Shown: positions 10,201 to 17,760 of the stretch, one piece after another
How positions within the stretch are numbered: position 1 is the stretch's first letter
How the letters are laid out: every line of letters starts with the position of its first letter
Assembly: GCF_002150035.1 (NCBI RefSeq)
Contig: NZ_NETS01000011.1
Span: forward strand, 372,001-436,000
DNA from: Leptospira venezuelensis
Lineage (GTDB): Bacteria > Spirochaetota > Leptospiria > Leptospirales > Leptospiraceae
Length of the DNA stretch: 64,000 nt
Direction: 5' to 3'
Program-made: the position numbers and the translations under genes
Notes under the pieces: model-generated
Seen by the model: the letters and a program-made list of their open reading frames with translations, nothing else
What the model was told of the DNA's origin: nothing
The model's database searches: none

Positions 10201-10701
10201 CTGACACATATCTACTCTATGATAGCCAAGTCGGACAAGCTCTCTCATCAAATTTTCTGGTTGGATCTCTTGGCCTAATTTAACAGACAAAGATCTTTCC
10301 ATAAGCGCGGACGCTTCCGGAAGAGTTTTCAAAAAACCGGAAACAGAAGTGAATACTAAAACTTTTTCTCCGGATAAGATTCGAGCGAGTGCTTGTATCC
10401 GTTCTCTTTTCATTTCCTGAGGATAACGCATATACTCATAAGGTAAAACTTCCTGACCAGGAAGATAACAAACAAGTTCGGGCTCTAAATAACTTAAGGA
10501 TTCTCTATATAAAAACTCAGATTCTGTATTTGTAGGAGAGATTACAATTTTCGAATTTTTCTGAGCCTGAAAGATAACGGAAGATAGAAGTGAATGAACT
10601 GAATTGGGGACGGAAGAAATTTTTGTATTCTCTTTTACAGAAGAGAATAAATCTTCCAAAGATTTTTTCCAATCGGATTGAGTGGAAACAGACTTAGCCA
10701 T
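7264..10701 (-). CDS. mfd: Mfd transcription-repair coupling factor
   Basis: This 1145-residue ATP-dependent translocase removes RNA polymerase stalled at DNA lesions and recruits UvrA. The order of domains is normal. A UvrB-like N-terminal region comes first (VCYLPGQEVLPYEYMRY, LGYHRVDMCQAFGEFSLKGG). An RNAP-interaction (CarD-like) domain follows (GDFVVHVNHGVGKFLKIE). The superfamily 2 helicase core has Walker A GDVGYGKTEVA, DEEQ box IIDEEQRFGV, TATPIPRT and GRVGRSDRKAFAYLL. The C-terminal TRCF domain ends the protein. The ATG at 10701 lies 6 bases after panC, so it is probably co-transcribed with hisD-panC. Confidence 0.98.
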   Translation of the reverse strand: MAKSVSTQSDWKKSLEDLFSSVKENTKISSVPNSVHSLLSSVIFQAQKNSKIVISPTNTESEFLYRESLSYLEPELVCYLPGQEVLPYEYMRYPQEMKRERIQALARILSGEKVLVFTSVSGFLKTLPEASALMERSLSVKLGQEIQPENLMRELVRLGYHRVDMCQAFGEFSLKGGILDVFSSFSADPIRIDFFGDEVESIRTFDPETQRSLENLEEAFLLPADEFILTDSQKQAYRNLITNADKSLHLPEIPDDAGGTYYEELIPMVRENKGILSFFKSKPGLVFPDPNGAKERYSHLLREYDALYEKRNKEILCAPPSFLLRDKEESEILENLNGIKFTQLPPSKAEDLVCPLHQAPSFKGKIREVREKLKELKAEGGWKIILTSSFEAQTQRLLGLFESEGIRLLNQETSEPEPILLPNKSKEEVYLAVSEIRNGFLWEEEKLLFLSENDVFGREYKRKTRFKKQNSKAIQSFLDLKEGDFVVHVNHGVGKFLKIERVNAGGKERDFLKLEYYGGDTLFVPLDQISLVQRFVGGTERPRLDSLGKSTWKKTKDRVQKAVEGLAEDLVHMYSNRIKLQGYAFPPDTIYQEEFEAEFEYEETPDQIEAIEAVKKDLESIKPMDRLICGDVGYGKTEVAIRAAFKVAMAGKQILMLAPTTILALQHYNNMKKRFENYPITVELVSRLRTAAETRDVLKRFASGKVDMLIGTHAVLANSVQPKNLGLLIIDEEQRFGVNHKESIKKIKNLVDVLTLTATPIPRTLHMALTGIRELSIIATPPKNRQSVETYVIEEDEEVLRDAIRTELAREGQVFYLYNRVESIEQETKRLNEIVPEAAIGVLHGQMTEDEIEETLVDFYARKFDILVTTTIIESGIDIPNVNTLIVKRADLFGLSQLYQIRGRVGRSDRKAFAYLLLPKDRVVTEDAEKRLNTIYEYQELGSGFKVAMRDLEIRGAGNLLGKEQSGDIMEVGFDLYVQMLEEAIARIKGEEVKIEVRTAINLDSNFFIPESYIPDTRQKIEFYKRFEGARDLDEIEEVTQEMTDRFGEPPEEAKTFLMLEKIRTLASVLGFESVSELGEEIRLKLGTHFLGSYDKIVNLISARMGLTMNPREPNVLLYVPGKANQKDKLVKLVYFLTEMLPDKK

Positions 10702-10707
10702 AGTAAA

Positions 10708-11559
10708 TTAAGATACCTTTATGGTTAGATTATCGATCAATCTTACCTGCCCCAAAAAGGCAGCAACAGCGAGTAGGATTTCTCCTTTCAGTATAGGAAT
10801 TTCCTCTAATGTGTTCGCATCCAAAATTTCCAGATAATCCGTTTGTATTTTCGAAGAAGAATCCAAAACATCTTTCATCACAGTTAGAATTTCTGCAGGA
10901 TCTTTTTCACCTTGTCGAATCAGGCTTTCTCCCAGCCTCAGAGCTCGGATTAATAATAATGCTTCTTCTTTTTCTGGTCCAGTCAAACGAGCATTCCTAG
11001 AACTAAGCGCCAACCCTTCTGGGGAGCGAACTGTTTCAACTCCTATAACCTCCATTGGAAAACCAAGCGCTCGAACAAAATCCTTTACGACCAAATATTG
11101 TTGGTAATCCTTCTTACCAAAATAAGAACGATCCGCTGGAATTGTATGGAATAAACGAGAAAGAACGAGAAGGACACCTTCAAAATGACCTGGCCTAGTA
11201 GTTGCATCCAGATTTTTCATTAGATGAGGAATACGTAATTCTACTTTCGGAATTCCACCTGGATACATTGTATCCTTATCCGGCAAAAATACCAAGTCTA
11301 CCTTAGATGATTTACAAATTTCTAAATCACCTTCCGTATTGATCGGATATTTTGCATAATCTTCTGGATCGTTAAACTGTGCGGGATTCACAAAAATAGA
11401 AACTACTGTTTTGGAATTTTCGGAAGCAGAACGAACAAATAGATTCGAATGTCCTTCATGCAAAAAGCCCATAGTGGGAGCAAAACCTACTGAAAGTTTT
11501 TCGGACTTCCAGGAGAGTATTTGATTTCTGACTTCGTTTGGATCCTTAGATACGATCAT
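10708..11559 (-). CDS. panC: Pantoate--beta-alanine ligase PanC
   Basis: PanC joins pantoate and beta-alanine with ATP to make pantothenate, the coenzyme A precursor, in the cytoplasm. The 283 residues include the nucleotide-binding PTMGFLHEGH motif near residue 30, VSIFVNPAQFNDPEDYAKYP, the KSMSKS-like region replaced as usual by SSRNARL, and FGKKDYQQ. Length is normal for the family. The ATG at 11559 overlaps the hisD stop as ATGA, implying coupled translation. Pantothenate and histidine synthesis are unrelated, so the pairing looks like genome compaction. Confidence 0.97.
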   Translation of the reverse strand: MIVSKDPNEVRNQILSWKSEKLSVGFAPTMGFLHEGHSNLFVRSASENSKTVVSIFVNPAQFNDPEDYAKYPINTEGDLEICKSSKVDLVFLPDKDTMYPGGIPKVELRIPHLMKNLDATTRPGHFEGVLLVLSRLFHTIPADRSYFGKKDYQQYLVVKDFVRALGFPMEVIGVETVRSPEGLALSSRNARLTGPEKEEALLLIRALRLGESLIRQGEKDPAEILTVMKDVLDSSSKIQTDYLEILDANTLEEIPILKGEILLAVAAFLGQVRLIDNLTIKVS

Positions 11560-12848
11560 GGTTTGCCGTTTTGGGAAAGACGTACTTTTACAGAATTTCC
11601 ATGTTCCTCATCCAAACCTTCGAATTCGGAGAGAACTTTTACATATGGATATAATTTTTCTAAAGAGTCCCTGGTTACTTCTTGATAGGTCACTCTTTTT
11701 AAGAATGTAAGGACCCCTAAGGAAGAAAAGATCCTGCTCCCACCTGCAGTCGGAAGAATATGATTTGTCCCGCTGATATAATCTCCCATGGCAACAGGGG
11801 AATAAGGCCCTAAGAACACTGATCCTGCATGCGTAATCTTTTTAAATAATTCCTGATAATTTTGGGTTTGGATCTCCAAATGTTCAGGAGCATAAAGATT
11901 AGAAAAATTCACACATTCTTCTAAATTAGGAAAAACTAATATCCAACTTTCATTTTCTATTGAGGCTCTTTTGATGGCTTCTCGTTTAGGTCTTTCTTTT
12001 AGAGCCTTATCAATTTCGTCCGAAACTTTTTTAGCAAATTCTAAAGAGTCAGTGCAAAGTATCGCCGCTGAATCTTCTCCATGTTCCGCTTGTGAAAGTA
12101 AATCTGCAGCAACCCAGTTCGGATTTGCGAATTTATCTGCAATTACAAGAACTTCGCTTGGACCAGCTGGGCTGTCTATTCCAATCACACCTTGTCCGCT
12201 TAATAAAACTTTTGCAGCGGTTACAAATTTATTGCCAGGCCCAATCACAAATTCGGAACGAGGAATTGTTTCAGTTCCGAAAGAGGCAGCAGCAATTCCT
12301 TGAGCGCCGCCCACTGTTACGATTGAATCTGCACCCGCGATTTTAGCTGCGGCATATAATCCGTCAGGGATACCTTCTTTTTGAGGAGGAGTTACTATCT
12401 GAATGTGTTTCACTCCTGCGATCTTAGCAGGGATTACTCCCATCAAAATAGTAGAAGGATAAAGAGCCTTTCCGCCAGGAGCATATACAGTAACTGATTC
12501 TATTGGAGTATAACGTATTCCTAATGTATTGCCGGAGACTTTTACATCCAGATCTTTAGGCATCTGAGCCTTGTGGAATATTTCAATATTCTCTTTTGCT
12601 TTTTCTAATGCGGCAACAAGCTCTGGGTCTGCTTTTCCCTTCCATTCAGAGACCGGATAAACCAATTTTTCAGGTTTGAGGCCGTCAAATTTTTGAGTGA
12701 GTTCATAAACAGCTTTATCCCCACCTTCTTTCACTTGGTCCAAAATCGGACGTACCAGGGCCAAAGTGTCATTTAGATCCTGCTTTGCTCTCTGGAGAAT
12801 GGGTTCAAAGGAAAAATCCTTGCCTATTTCCCTGATACGAATGCTCAT
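11556..12848 (-). CDS. hisD: Histidinol dehydrogenase HisD
   Basis: HisD oxidises L-histidinol to L-histidine in two NAD-dependent steps, the end of histidine biosynthesis. The 430-residue length is normal. Diagnostic stretches are present: SVTVYAPGGKALYPST, the GGAQGIAA region, VIGPGNKFVTAAK, GIDSPAGPSEVLVIAD, DLLSQAEHGEDS (with the zinc and catalytic Gln/His region) and APEHLEIQT, followed by AGSVFLGPYSPVAMGDYISGTNH. It is the first gene of the hisD-panC-mfd run and is divergent from the exonuclease gene, with 65 bases between the two starts that must hold both promoters. Confidence 0.97.
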   Translation of the reverse strand: MSIRIREIGKDFSFEPILQRAKQDLNDTLALVRPILDQVKEGGDKAVYELTQKFDGLKPEKLVYPVSEWKGKADPELVAALEKAKENIEIFHKAQMPKDLDVKVSGNTLGIRYTPIESVTVYAPGGKALYPSTILMGVIPAKIAGVKHIQIVTPPQKEGIPDGLYAAAKIAGADSIVTVGGAQGIAAASFGTETIPRSEFVIGPGNKFVTAAKVLLSGQGVIGIDSPAGPSEVLVIADKFANPNWVAADLLSQAEHGEDSAAILCTDSLEFAKKVSDEIDKALKERPKREAIKRASIENESWILVFPNLEECVNFSNLYAPEHLEIQTQNYQELFKKITHAGSVFLGPYSPVAMGDYISGTNHILPTAGGSRIFSSLGVLTFLKRVTYQEVTRDSLEKLYPYVKVLSEFEGLDEEHGNSVKVRLSQNGKP

Positions 12849-12913
12849 ACGGACATTTTTTTTCTTTGCCCGGACTTAGCATCCCGAAAATCCTGGGAAC
12901 TCTTTGAACGCCT

Positions 12914-13687
12914 ATGAAAGTTTTCTGCCTGAACTGCAATGGAATCCGATCCGCCTCTAGTAAGGGTCTCACAGACCTGATCTCCTCCGAAAAACCCGAT
13001 TTTGTATGTTTCCAAGAAACAAAAGCTCAGCCGGACCAGCTTGACTCCGAACTTTGGGAAGCTCTTGGATATAAAGCATTCTTCCATTCTGCCGTTAAAA
13101 AAGGTTATTCTGGAGTCTCTCTTTGGAGCAAACAGGAACCTAAAAAAGTAACCTATGGTTTGGGCCTAGACGAATTCGATAAAGAAGGAAGAAGTGTCCT
13201 AGCCGAATTTGATTCATACGCGATCTGGACTGTCTACTTTCCTTCCGGGACTACAGGTGACGTGAGACAAGCCGCCAAGATGAGATTCTTGGAAGAATTC
13301 CTAAAAATTTCAGCAAAGTTAAAAAAGAAACATTCCAATATCATCCTCTGTGGGGATGTGAATATCGCTCATACTGAAAAGGATATTCATGATCCAAAAG
13401 GAAATGCTAAAAATAGCGGCTTCCTTCCGGAAGAAAGAGCTTGGGTGACTCAATTTCTTTCCACAGGTTGGGTGGACAGTTTTAGAGAACTATATCCTGA
13501 TAAACAGGAATATACCTGGTGGACTTTTAGAGCCGGAGCGAGAGGAAATAATAAAGGTTGGAGGATCGATTACTTTTTTGTAACGCCTGAGCTTAAAACC
13601 AAACTCAAAAAACTCACAGTGAAAAAGGACCCTATCCTATCAGATCATGCCGCGATGATCTTAGAATTAGATCTTCCTAAAAAGTAG
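12914..13687 (+). CDS. xth: Exodeoxyribonuclease III / AP endonuclease
   Basis: This 257-residue enzyme of the exonuclease III (Xth/APE) family cleaves DNA at abasic sites and trims 3' ends in base-excision repair. The family motifs are clear: NCNGIRSASSKG at the N-terminus, the metal ligand Glu in FQETKAQ, GYSGVSLWS, GDVNIAHTEKDIHDP, GWRIDYFFVTP and the catalytic SDHAAM near the end. The ATG at 12914 gives the expected N-terminus MKVFCLNCNGI. The gene is divergent from hisD and convergent with the next small gene; the two stops are two bases apart. Confidence 0.96.
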   Translation: MKVFCLNCNGIRSASSKGLTDLISSEKPDFVCFQETKAQPDQLDSELWEALGYKAFFHSAVKKGYSGVSLWSKQEPKKVTYGLGLDEFDKEGRSVLAEFDSYAIWTVYFPSGTTGDVRQAAKMRFLEEFLKISAKLKKKHSNIILCGDVNIAHTEKDIHDPKGNAKNSGFLPEERAWVTQFLSTGWVDSFRELYPDKQEYTWWTFRAGARGNNKGWRIDYFFVTPELKTKLKKLTVKKDPILSDHAAMILELDLPKK

Positions 13688-13689
13688 AA

Positions 13690-14058
13690 TTACCTCTTAG
13701 GAAGTGTAAGATCAATCTTTGGAAGATTCTTTTTTAGGAATTCCGAAAGTTCAGACTCGAATACTAAAACGGTATCGGTAATCCTTTCAGAGGATTTGGA
13801 TTTCACCACTTTCTTATCCAAAAGTTTTCCAGAGAATAATAATGGTTCCTTCCAAAAAGGGACACGTATTTCTATCACAGCATTGCTTCCCTCCGGATCC
13901 GGATGAAAACGATCCAAGGTAAAGCTAAGAGCTGTACCTTGGATTCCTTCCCAAGTCGCTTGGAAATCTCCGGAAGAAGAATGCACCTGCACTGGAACCT
14001 TTACGGTCTCAAAAAACCTGTTTTTGAATTCCTGTACTATTTTATCCAATATAGCCAT
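13690..14058 (-). CDS. Hypothetical protein, 122 aa
   Basis: I do not recognise this protein. It begins MAILDKIVQEFKNRFFETVKVPVQVHSSSG, has no signal peptide or membrane segment and looks like a small alpha/beta cytoplasmic protein with a helical N-terminus, a strand-rich middle (ALSFTLDRF, NAVIEIRVPFWKEPLLFSGKLL) and a Lys-rich helical C-terminus. PilZ-like strand patterns occur, but the RxxxR and DxSxxG motifs of PilZ are absent. It stands alone between two convergent neighbours and must carry its own promoter in the 145-base gap downstream of the response regulator. Confidence 0.7.
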   Translation of the reverse strand: MAILDKIVQEFKNRFFETVKVPVQVHSSSGDFQATWEGIQGTALSFTLDRFHPDPEGSNAVIEIRVPFWKEPLLFSGKLLDKKVVKSKSSERITDTVLVFESELSEFLKKNLPKIDLTLPKR

Positions 14059-14177
14059 ATCTATCTCTATCTATCGTTTATTAACAAATGAGACTTAGTG
14101 CAATGCAAACAAATTTCCAATTTTAGGAAAAAAATACGGGAGAATCGTACCATTATCTAAAAAAATGAAGAAATAAG

Positions 14178-14203
14178 ACCTTGGTATTACTTAGACCCAA
14201 GGT
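14178..14203 (-). terminator. Possible terminator hairpin after the response-regulator GGDEF gene
   Basis: A 7-base stem (ACCTTGG with CCAAGGT) encloses a 12-base loop and starts right after the stop codon at 14204. On the minus strand it is followed by a T-rich but not pure run (CTTATTTCTTCATTTTTTT). The stem is short, so this is a weak intrinsic terminator at best. Confidence 0.4.
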
Positions 14204-15244
14204 TTAATCTTTGAAGACTATGCTTTTATTTCTTCCGTCTTCTTTGGCTTTATAGAGAGCTTTGTCTGCTTCTTCCAAAAACTTTTTGCTCTCTTTGTCT
14301 TTTCCAGACATCCGAGTACTGATCCCTATACTCACAGAAACGAATTCAGAAGTTTGAGAAGCATCATGAGGGATTTTCAGTTCTTGGACACGTTTTCTGA
14401 TATTTTCAGCAACTATCATCGCCTTATCTGAATCAGTCTCAGGAAGGATAACTGCAAATTCTTCTCCACCATAACGAGCTGGGAAATCCCCCGCTCTTCT
14501 TGCAGTATTTTTCAGAACATTAGCAACCTGACGGATACATTCATCACCAGCTTGGTGGCCATACGTATCATTATACTTTTTGAAAAAATCTATATCTAAT
14601 AAAAGTAAGGAGATCGGTTTTTCAGAGCGGCATGCTCTCTTCCATTCTACTTCTAAGATCTCATCAAAAAATCTTCTGTTCCAAATTCCAGAAAGGCCAT
14701 CTGTTCTGGAAACTCTAAGCAAAGTTTGGTAAGCTTCTGAAAGTTTATCTGTGATCTCTTCAAGGTCTCTTTCTCTTTGTTTTCTTTGGAGCATCTCATG
14801 ACGAAGCCTCAAAGTAGATCGAACCCTCGCTCTTAGCTCATGGGCATCAAAAGGTTTTGTAACGTAATCAATTGCACCTAATTCAAATGCGGATTCCAAG
14901 GTTTGGGTATCATGGATTGCAGTGATTATAATAACTGGTAAGTCTGAAAATTCTTCCTTCGAACTTAATGTGCGAAGAATATCCAGACCATTCATTCCAC
15001 CTGGAAGAAGAATGTCTAAAAGTAGAAGTGAGATATCTTTTTTGTTTTCCGGATTTCCTTGTAAGCCTAACCATTCCAAGGCAGTCTCTGGAGATTGGGT
15101 GGAAATCACATCACCATATCCTGCTTTCTTAAGGATCCTTTCTACGAGCAGGCAGTTTTCCGGAGCATCGTCCAGAATAAGAATTTTGTCCAATTCGCCA
15201 ATCGCTGCGGATGATTCGCTTTTTTCTTTCGTTGGTCCGAACAT
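14204..15244 (-). CDS. Response regulator with GGDEF domain (diguanylate cyclase)
   Basis: This 346-residue cytoplasmic protein joins a receiver domain (about 18-145; phosphorylation Asp in LLLLDILLPG, TAIHDT, conserved Lys in YVTKPFD) to a coiled linker (about 145-180) and a GGDEF domain. The active site reads RYGGEEF, which is competent for making cyclic di-GMP. An RxxD inhibitory site (RAGD) sits exactly five residues before it, so product feedback is expected. VSVSIGIS closes the domain. Its layout equals PleD/WspR-like regulators. It is the only c-di-GMP enzyme in the window and has no adjacent kinase in the same transcript. Confidence 0.94.
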   Translation of the reverse strand: MFGPTKEKSESSAAIGELDKILILDDAPENCLLVERILKKAGYGDVISTQSPETALEWLGLQGNPENKKDISLLLLDILLPGGMNGLDILRTLSSKEEFSDLPVIIITAIHDTQTLESAFELGAIDYVTKPFDAHELRARVRSTLRLRHEMLQRKQRERDLEEITDKLSEAYQTLLRVSRTDGLSGIWNRRFFDEILEVEWKRACRSEKPISLLLLDIDFFKKYNDTYGHQAGDECIRQVANVLKNTARRAGDFPARYGGEEFAVILPETDSDKAMIVAENIRKRVQELKIPHDASQTSEFVSVSIGISTRMSGKDKESKKFLEEADKALYKAKEDGRNKSIVFKD

Positions 15245-15410
15245 TTTAACTGGTTCAATTCATCCGACGAGTCTTTTGCATTAGAGCTACTTCGCGGGAA
15301 GAATTTTCCAAACCTATTCTAAAAGTTCCGAAAAGAAAGCGGTTTTTTTTGCGGTTTTCAACCTATTTTCAGGCGACGAAAAGCGGATTCTGGAATAATT
15401 TAGAGCACCG

Positions 15411-15417
15411 AGGGAGG
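15411..15417 (+). promoter_or_regulatory. Ribosome-binding site that selects a TTG start
   Basis: AGGGAGG lies six bases before a TTG at 15424. The upstream ATG at 15349 in the same frame has no such site and would add 25 residues ahead of the signal sequence, so the Shine-Dalgarno decides the start. Confidence 0.7.
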
Positions 15418-15423
15418 TTCCTC

Positions 15424-15894
15424 TTGGAACAGAAAATATCTAGAAAACAAATCCTAGGCCTGGGTGCGACTACCATGGCCCTACTTGCAAGTTCTTCCGT
15501 TTTAGGACATGACCACGAAGATAAGAAAGCTTCTAAAAAGAAAAAGGCCGACAAAATTTCCGTGCCAGGTTCCGCGATTGAAGCCTCCTCTGCTTGTATT
15601 TTAAAAGGCAGGGTCTGTATCAATATGTGTGTGGACATGTTGGCAGAAGGTCATAAGGAAATGGCGGATTGCCTTAGATCTGTAGAAGAAACTGTGGCGT
15701 TATGCGATGCATTCGTCGTATTGTCTTCATTAGGTTCAGCTTCCACTAAAAAATTAGCATCCATTTGTTTGGAGTCTTGTGAAAGATGTGCTGCTCAATG
15801 TGATAAACACGCAGACCATCACGAAGAATGTAAGGCTTGTGGCGAAGCTTGCAAAGCTTGTATTTCCGAATTCAAAAAAATACTGGCTGCTTAA
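15424..15894 (+). CDS. Cys-rich four-helix-bundle protein, Csp/DUF326-like, exported
   Basis: The 156-residue protein starts with a TTG and reads as a signal segment (KISRKQILGLGATTMALLAS) followed by a His/Asp- and Lys-rich linker and a Cys-rich helical domain. The Cys residues occur as CxxxC and CxxC pairs along predicted helices (CINMC, CLESCERCAAQC, CKACGEACKAC), the pattern of the DUF326 ferredoxin-like / Csp copper-storage family. Csp1 proteins are exported by Tat; here the pair is Arg-Lys rather than Arg-Arg, so Tat export is uncertain. Copper buffering is the likeliest role, inferred from family only. It is convergent with the next kinase gene, overlapping it by four bases. Confidence 0.8.
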   Translation: MEQKISRKQILGLGATTMALLASSSVLGHDHEDKKASKKKKADKISVPGSAIEASSACILKGRVCINMCVDMLAEGHKEMADCLRSVEETVALCDAFVVLSSLGSASTKKLASICLESCERCAAQCDKHADHHEECKACGEACKACISEFKKILAA

Positions 15895-17318
15895 AACGCG
15901 AACTCTATTTGGAATCGGGTTCCTGGGGCTGAAGTATTGATGTCCAATTTTGCCTTTAACTGTTTGGATAAGATCCGTATCAGTTGTAAACCTAAGGTTT
16001 CTTTGACCTCGATCTGAGAATAATCCGGGATCCCCTTTCCATCGTCTCCAACTTCCAAGTAAAATCTCCCATTTCCGGATTTTGCTTTTATATAGAACTG
16101 TCCCTTCTTCTTTTCTGAATAAGCATACTTGATAGAATTTGTAGCAATCTCATTAATCATCATACCGATAGGAAGTGCCTTCTCGACTGCTAAACTTAAA
16201 TTTCCTACATCGACAACCCTTCCGATCTCAGGTCCAATCCCGTACACATTCCAAAGATTATCGAGTAACTTATCCACATAAGAACCTAAACCGATCTCTG
16301 CTAGATTTTTAGAATTATAGAGTTCATTATGAACTAGAGACATGGAATAGATCCTGCTTTCTGTATCCCTAAGTTCTCGAGTAACTTCCTTATTCTTTGC
16401 ATAATTTGCCTGCAAATTCAAAAGACTGGCCATGATCTGGAGATTATTTTTCACCCTATGATGGATCTCTTGCAAAAGTGCCTCTTTATCTCTCAATGAT
16501 TGTATGAGATTGTCTTCGGACTGTTTCCATTTGGTCATATCCACTAATATCGCAAGAACTACTTCCTTTCCTTCTAATTGGAATCTATAGGAAGTGATCT
16601 CCATTAAGAGAGGAGTGCCTTCTTTAGATCTATGAACATGTGTTTCCGGAATATTTTTACCATTATTAATTGCAAGGTACTGCGTTCGTTCTGTAGTAGA
16701 GGCCCCTATAAATAACTCGGAAAATTTCATATGAAGAAGTTCTTCTCTATCGTACCCGTAAATTCGTTCCGTTTCTTGGTTCAAATCCAAAACACTTTCA
16801 CATTCATAATTATACAAAACGATCGGATGAGGATTATGCTCGAAGATCAGCCTGTATTTTTTTTCATTCTCTTTGATTAGGAATGCCTGCTCTTCCAGCT
16901 TGGACAACATATCCTGCCTTTCGATCGCATACAAAATAGATCTAAAAAGAAGATGAGAATCGAATTTTCCCTTGATCAGATAATCCTGACCTCCGGACTG
17001 CAATGCTTCCATAGCGACAGTTTCGTCTTGAGTCCCGGAACAGATCACTATTGGTATTTTAGGATACGATTTTTTAATAGCCTCGAAGCCATCTAGACCA
17101 AAACTATCAGGCAAGGTCAAATCGAGAAGAATACAATCTATTTCTTCTCCCTCATCTTTCAATACTTCCAAAGCATCGGCGACTGTTGGAGAATGTTTCA
17201 AACGAACCCCAGAAGGATCCGCTTCTTTCAAAAATATTTCGAACAAACGAGAATCATCCTCGTTATCTTCCACTATTAAAATTTGTTTCATCCGGACGGA
17301 CACTACTCTGGCATTCAT
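15891..17318 (-). CDS. Hybrid receiver-PAS-histidine kinase (HisKA_2 type)
   Basis: The protein has an N-terminal receiver (KQILIVEDNEDDSRLFEIFL; phospho-Asp in CILLDLTLPD; Lys in YLIKGKF), then a short coil, a PAS domain (YRLIFEHNPHPIVLYNYECE), and a HisKA_2 dimerisation domain with the His in EIHHRVKNNLQIMASLL. The HATPase domain is degenerate-looking but complete (NEIATNSIKYAY, GDDGKGIPD, LGLQLI). No membrane segment is visible, so it should act in the cytoplasm. The ATG at 17318 overlaps the preceding stop as ATGA; a shorter start at 17291 is possible. It is last of a three-gene relay and may receive phosphate through its own receiver. Confidence 0.92.
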   Translation of the reverse strand: MNARVVSVRMKQILIVEDNEDDSRLFEIFLKEADPSGVRLKHSPTVADALEVLKDEGEEIDCILLDLTLPDSFGLDGFEAIKKSYPKIPIVICSGTQDETVAMEALQSGGQDYLIKGKFDSHLLFRSILYAIERQDMLSKLEEQAFLIKENEKKYRLIFEHNPHPIVLYNYECESVLDLNQETERIYGYDREELLHMKFSELFIGASTTERTQYLAINNGKNIPETHVHRSKEGTPLLMEITSYRFQLEGKEVVLAILVDMTKWKQSEDNLIQSLRDKEALLQEIHHRVKNNLQIMASLLNLQANYAKNKEVTRELRDTESRIYSMSLVHNELYNSKNLAEIGLGSYVDKLLDNLWNVYGIGPEIGRVVDVGNLSLAVEKALPIGMMINEIATNSIKYAYSEKKKGQFYIKAKSGNGRFYLEVGDDGKGIPDYSQIEVKETLGLQLIRILSKQLKAKLDINTSAPGTRFQIEFAF

Positions 17319-17758
17319 TTTGGAGGTAACCTCGAAGTTTTGAACCAATAGATTCGTAATGTATCCATCGCTTCCAAAAAATTGTCGTATTCCACCGGTT
17401 TCTGTATGTATGAGTTCGCGTGTAAGTTAAAAGTGGCAATAATGTCCCTATCTGAGCCAGAAGTAGTCAATACTACTACTGGAATACTTTTGTATACAGG
17501 ATCTGATTTAAGTTCTTCTAATACTTCTAATCCATTTTTTTTAGGAAGGTTCAAATCTAATAGTATCAGATCGGGACGTCTTGCTCCTACGAATTCCCCT
17601 TCTCCTTTCACAAAATCGATCGCTTCTTCTCCGTCTTTTGCCACAAAAAGTCTTTTTTCGGATTTGAGATCGTTCAAGGCTTCGATAGTAAGTCGAACAT
17701 CAGCAGGATTATCCTCCACAAGAAGAATATCAAAATATTGTTTAGAAGGAATGCTCAT
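17315..17758 (-). CDS. CheY-like response regulator (Rcp1 type)
   Basis: This 147-residue stand-alone receiver has the acidic pocket in LLVEDNPADVRLT, the phospho-Asp in LILLDLNLPKKNG, the Thr/Ser in VVLTTSG and the Lys in YIQKPVEYD. The wording LVEDNPADVRL and NLPKKNGLEVL is characteristic of Rcp1-like regulators that pair with phytochrome-type or PAS kinases. It has no output domain, so it most likely passes phosphate on. It sits between two kinases: two bases after the multi-PAS kinase and four-base-overlapping the receiver-PAS kinase. Confidence 0.95.
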   Translation of the reverse strand: MSIPSKQYFDILLVEDNPADVRLTIEALNDLKSEKRLFVAKDGEEAIDFVKGEGEFVGARRPDLILLDLNLPKKNGLEVLEELKSDPVYKSIPVVVLTTSGSDRDIIATFNLHANSYIQKPVEYDNFLEAMDTLRIYWFKTSRLPPK

Positions 17759-17760
17759 AA

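Noticed and set aside
12845..13087. Minus-strand open frame of 80 codons overlapping the exonuclease start
   Set aside because: It overlaps the true exonuclease III start and the hisD promoter region, and the protein has no recognisable feature.
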